Below are positions 21,225 to 22,845 of a stretch of 22,845 nucleotides of DNA, piece by piece. The stretch is from Roseovarius sp. (GTDB lineage: Bacteria > Pseudomonadota > Alphaproteobacteria > Rhodobacterales > Rhodobacteraceae), in contig SLDH01000230.1 of NCBI GenBank assembly GCA_007125415.1, positions 1 to 22,845 of the forward strand, given 5' to 3'. The notes under the pieces were generated by a model. It worked only from the letters and a program-made list of their open reading frames with translations, was not told the DNA's origin and searched no databases. Made by a program: the position numbers and the translations under genes. Position 1 is the first letter of the stretch. Each line of letters begins with the position of its first letter.

Positions 21225-22115
21225 TCACAACGCGGCACTCCTGCGGCGATGTTTGCGGTCTTCATCCTGCACCGCGTCAGGGTCCGCATCGCGGAGAAGC
21301 CTGTCTTCACCGCTTAGACACATGAAGCGCTTGCCCCGCATGCGCCCGATAAGCGTCAGCCCGACCTCCCGGGCAATCTCCACCCCCCACGCAGTGAAAC
21401 CCGAGCGTGATGCGAGGGCCGGTATCCCCATCAGCGCCGTCTTGATGACCATTTCCGAAGTGAGACGCCCGGTGGTGTAGAGCAGCTTGTCCGTCGCGCT
21501 GACCTGCTCCGACAGCATCCAGCCCGCGATCTTGTCCACCGCGTTGTGACGCCCCACATCCTCCATATAGACCAGCGGCCGTGCGCCCTGGCACAGCACC
21601 GTGCCATGTATTGCCCCCGCTTCGAGATAAAGCGAGGGCGTGCGGTTGATCGCATGGGCCAGCGCATAGAGATCAGATGTCTTCACCGTCAGATCGGGCA
21701 GGCGCACATCTTCCAGCCCCTCCATCATATCGCCGAAAACCGTGCCCACAGCGCAGCCGCTGGTGCGGGTCTTCTTCTTCAGCTTTTCCTCGTAGCTGGT
21801 CTGTCCGTCGGTGCGCACCACGACGGTTTCGAGATCCTCGTCATAGTCGATCCCTTTCACGACCTCGCCATTGCGCAGCATGCCCTGATTGCGCAGAAAC
21901 CCCAGCGCCAGATACTCGGGATAGTCCCCGATCGTCATGGCGGTGACGATCTCCTGCCCATTGAGAAAGATCGTCAGCGGACGTTCCTCGACCACGGAAA
22001 TGGCAGTGACGCGCCCGTGCTGATCCACACCCTCGACAGCCCGGGTCAGCCGTGCGGCACCGGGGTCCGGCGCAATCACATAATCGGGAAAATCACCTTG
22101 ATCGGCCAATTGCAT
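21225..22115 (-). CDS. fdhD: FdhD, sulfur carrier for formate dehydrogenase activation (single-Cys variant)
   Basis: A 296-residue FdhD protein, which transfers sulfur from IscS to the Mo cofactor of formate dehydrogenase. The core is clear: EERPLTIFLNGQEIVTAMTI, YPEYLALGFLRNQGML, YMEDVGRHNAVDKIAG, LYTTGRLTSEMVIK, and SRSGFTAWGVEIAREVGLTL. At the catalytic loop the sequence is TRTSGC121AVG124TVFG, so the second cysteine of the E. coli CxxC motif (C121/C124) is Gly. The C-terminus extends about 25 residues (LRDADPDAVQDEDRKHRRRS) past the usual end. ATG 22115 has GGAGGAAGG directly upstream; the frame is open 69 bases further. The FdhF encoded 15 kb away is its likely client. Confidence 0.9.
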   Translation of the reverse strand: MQLADQGDFPDYVIAPDPGAARLTRAVEGVDQHGRVTAISVVEERPLTIFLNGQEIVTAMTIGDYPEYLALGFLRNQGMLRNGEVVKGIDYDEDLETVVVRTDGQTSYEEKLKKKTRTSGCAVGTVFGDMMEGLEDVRLPDLTVKTSDLYALAHAINRTPSLYLEAGAIHGTVLCQGARPLVYMEDVGRHNAVDKIAGWMLSEQVSATDKLLYTTGRLTSEMVIKTALMGIPALASRSGFTAWGVEIAREVGLTLIGRMRGKRFMCLSGEDRLLRDADPDAVQDEDRKHRRRSAAL

Positions 22116-22171
22116 TTCCTTCCTCCGGCGGATAGGCCACCTGCTGTACATTACTAATCTAAGAGCAGCCC

Positions 22172-22845
22172 ATGCCGAGGCCAACCACGAAAACCGTCTT
22201 CTGGCGCGGCCTGCGCGACGGTTCGCCTTTCATTCTGGTCATGGCTCCCTTTGCAGCCCTTTTCGGCGTGGTCGCCTCCGAAGCGGGCTTGCGCGTGTTC
22301 GAGGCGCTTACCTTCTCGGTATTGGTTCTGGCGGGGGCCGCACAATTCGCCGCGCTGCAGGTGCTTCGGGAAGATGCGCCCACCATCATAGCCATCGTCA
22401 CGGCGCTGGCGATCAATCTGCGCATGGCGATGTACACTGCGGCGCTCACCCCCTGGCTGGGCGCAGCCCCTTTCTGGCAACGTGCGGTGGTCACCTATTT
22501 CGTCGTCGATCAGACCTATGCCTATTCGGTCAACGCCTATGAGGCGAATACCGATTGGGACATGCCGCGCAAGCTGGCCTATTTCTTCGGCGTCGCCGCC
22601 CCGATCATACCTTTCTGGTATGGTGCGACCCTTGTGGGTGCCTGGCTGGGCAGGAGCATCCCACCCGAACTTGCGCTCGATTTCGCGGTGCCCATTGCCT
22701 TTATCGCTCTCGTCACGCCCATGTTGCGCAGTGCTGCACATGTTGTCGCCGCTTTCGTTGGGGTCACGGTCTCTCTTGCACTGGCGTGGCTCCCCCATTC
22801 CACCGGCATTCTGGTGGCGGGTTTGCTGGGCATGATGACAGGCGC
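22172..22845 (+). CDS. azlC: AzlC family branched-chain amino-acid exporter subunit (partial)
   Basis: An open frame from ATG 22172 to the window edge, 224 codons without a stop. It starts MPRPTTKTVFWRGLRDGSPF, then FILVMAPFAALFGVVASEAG, VLVLAGAAQFAALQVLREDA and AINLRMAMYTAALTPWLG, all typical of AzlC/YgaZ. Further hydrophobic segments follow (LAYFFGVAAPIIPFWYGATLV, VVAAFVGVTVSLALAWL; shortened here). AzlC pairs with the small AzlD protein to export branched-chain amino acids; an azlD gene would be expected just past the edge. It diverges from fdhD with 56 bases between the start codons. No strong ribosome site is visible (AAGAG at 22161-22165). Confidence 0.88.
   Translation, partial: MPRPTTKTVFWRGLRDGSPFILVMAPFAALFGVVASEAGLRVFEALTFSVLVLAGAAQFAALQVLREDAPTIIAIVTALAINLRMAMYTAALTPWLGAAPFWQRAVVTYFVVDQTYAYSVNAYEANTDWDMPRKLAYFFGVAAPIIPFWYGATLVGAWLGRSIPPELALDFAVPIAFIALVTPMLRSAAHVVAAFVGVTVSLALAWLPHSTGILVAGLLGMMTG

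Noticed and set aside
22154..22798. 214-codon minus-strand frame at the right end
   Set aside because: Its translation is charged and low in hydrophobic residues with no family pattern, while the plus-strand frame is a clear AzlC membrane protein that runs off the window.
1..22845. Search for CRISPR arrays, tRNAs, transposases, phage genes or toxin-antitoxin pairs
   Set aside because: No regularly spaced repeats, tRNA-like cloverleaf, transposase motif or small paired toxin-like genes were seen; every long stretch is accounted for by metabolic or regulatory genes.

Overview
The window looks like a chromosomal segment of a GC-rich alphaproteobacterium of the Rhodobacteraceae (Rhodobacter/Roseobacter group). 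The evidence is gene order and protein character: an RpoE-ChrR singlet-oxygen sigma/anti-sigma pair divergent from a five-gene target operon laid out as in Rhodobacter sphaeroides, a saccharopine lysine pathway with its own Lrp and LysE genes, a ClpA C-terminus of the usual family form, and short 4-nt stop/start overlaps within operons. No tRNA, rRNA, CRISPR array, integrase or insertion sequence is visible, and no gene-free stretch exceeds 300 bases.

Layout from left to right: (1) 1-142, the 3' end of clpA, closed by a hairpin. (2) 363-1604 (+), a FAD-dependent D-amino-acid dehydrogenase-like oxidase, converging on a minus-strand set read fdhF (6078-3313), a two-cluster ferredoxin (3227-2922) and a Rieske oxygenase alpha subunit (2842-1634). 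Perfect palindromes lie at the fdhF promoter and directly before the Rieske gene. (3) 6320-6970 (+), a histidine phosphatase. (4) 7026-10454, a lysine module: a LYS1-like saccharopine dehydrogenase, then divergent LysE exporter and Lrp-type regulator genes around an operator-like repeat region, then a LYS9-like saccharopine dehydrogenase. (5) 10472-11637 (-), a coupled DUF3775 gene and metallo-beta-lactamase-fold hydrolase. (6) 11704-16304 (-), a coupled operon: FAD oxidoreductase, DUF1365, MFS transporter, DUF3833, SDR. (7) 16480-17754 (+), rpoE-chrR, divergent from (6), with a matched pair of RpoE-like promoters between them. (8) 17914-22115 (-), a molybdenum-cofactor and formate dehydrogenase maturation cluster read fdhD, mobA, mobB, DUF429-moeA. 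(9) 22172-22845 (+), an azlC gene cut by the window edge.

How the parts connect: the Mo-cofactor genes of (8) can supply and sulfurate the cofactor needed by the FdhF protein of (2), 12 kb away. The Rieske enzyme has the features of the quaternary-ammonium demethylating group, so formaldehyde-derived formate from demethylation could feed FdhF encoded just upstream; this is inference. RpoE-ChrR senses singlet oxygen, and the divergent operon probably carries furan-fatty-acid membrane-lipid functions.

The most noteworthy observations are: an in-frame amber codon that splits the DUF3833 gene while its operon-coupled start is kept; the matched RpoE promoter pair; a 28-bp perfect palindrome plus a related inverted repeat between fdhD and mobA; abutting palindromes before the Rieske gene; a 22-bp-phased repeat in the lysE/lrp intergenic region; a DUF429-MoeA fusion; and an FdhD lacking the second cysteine of its CxxC motif. 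I do not see a wholly new defence or mobile system here.
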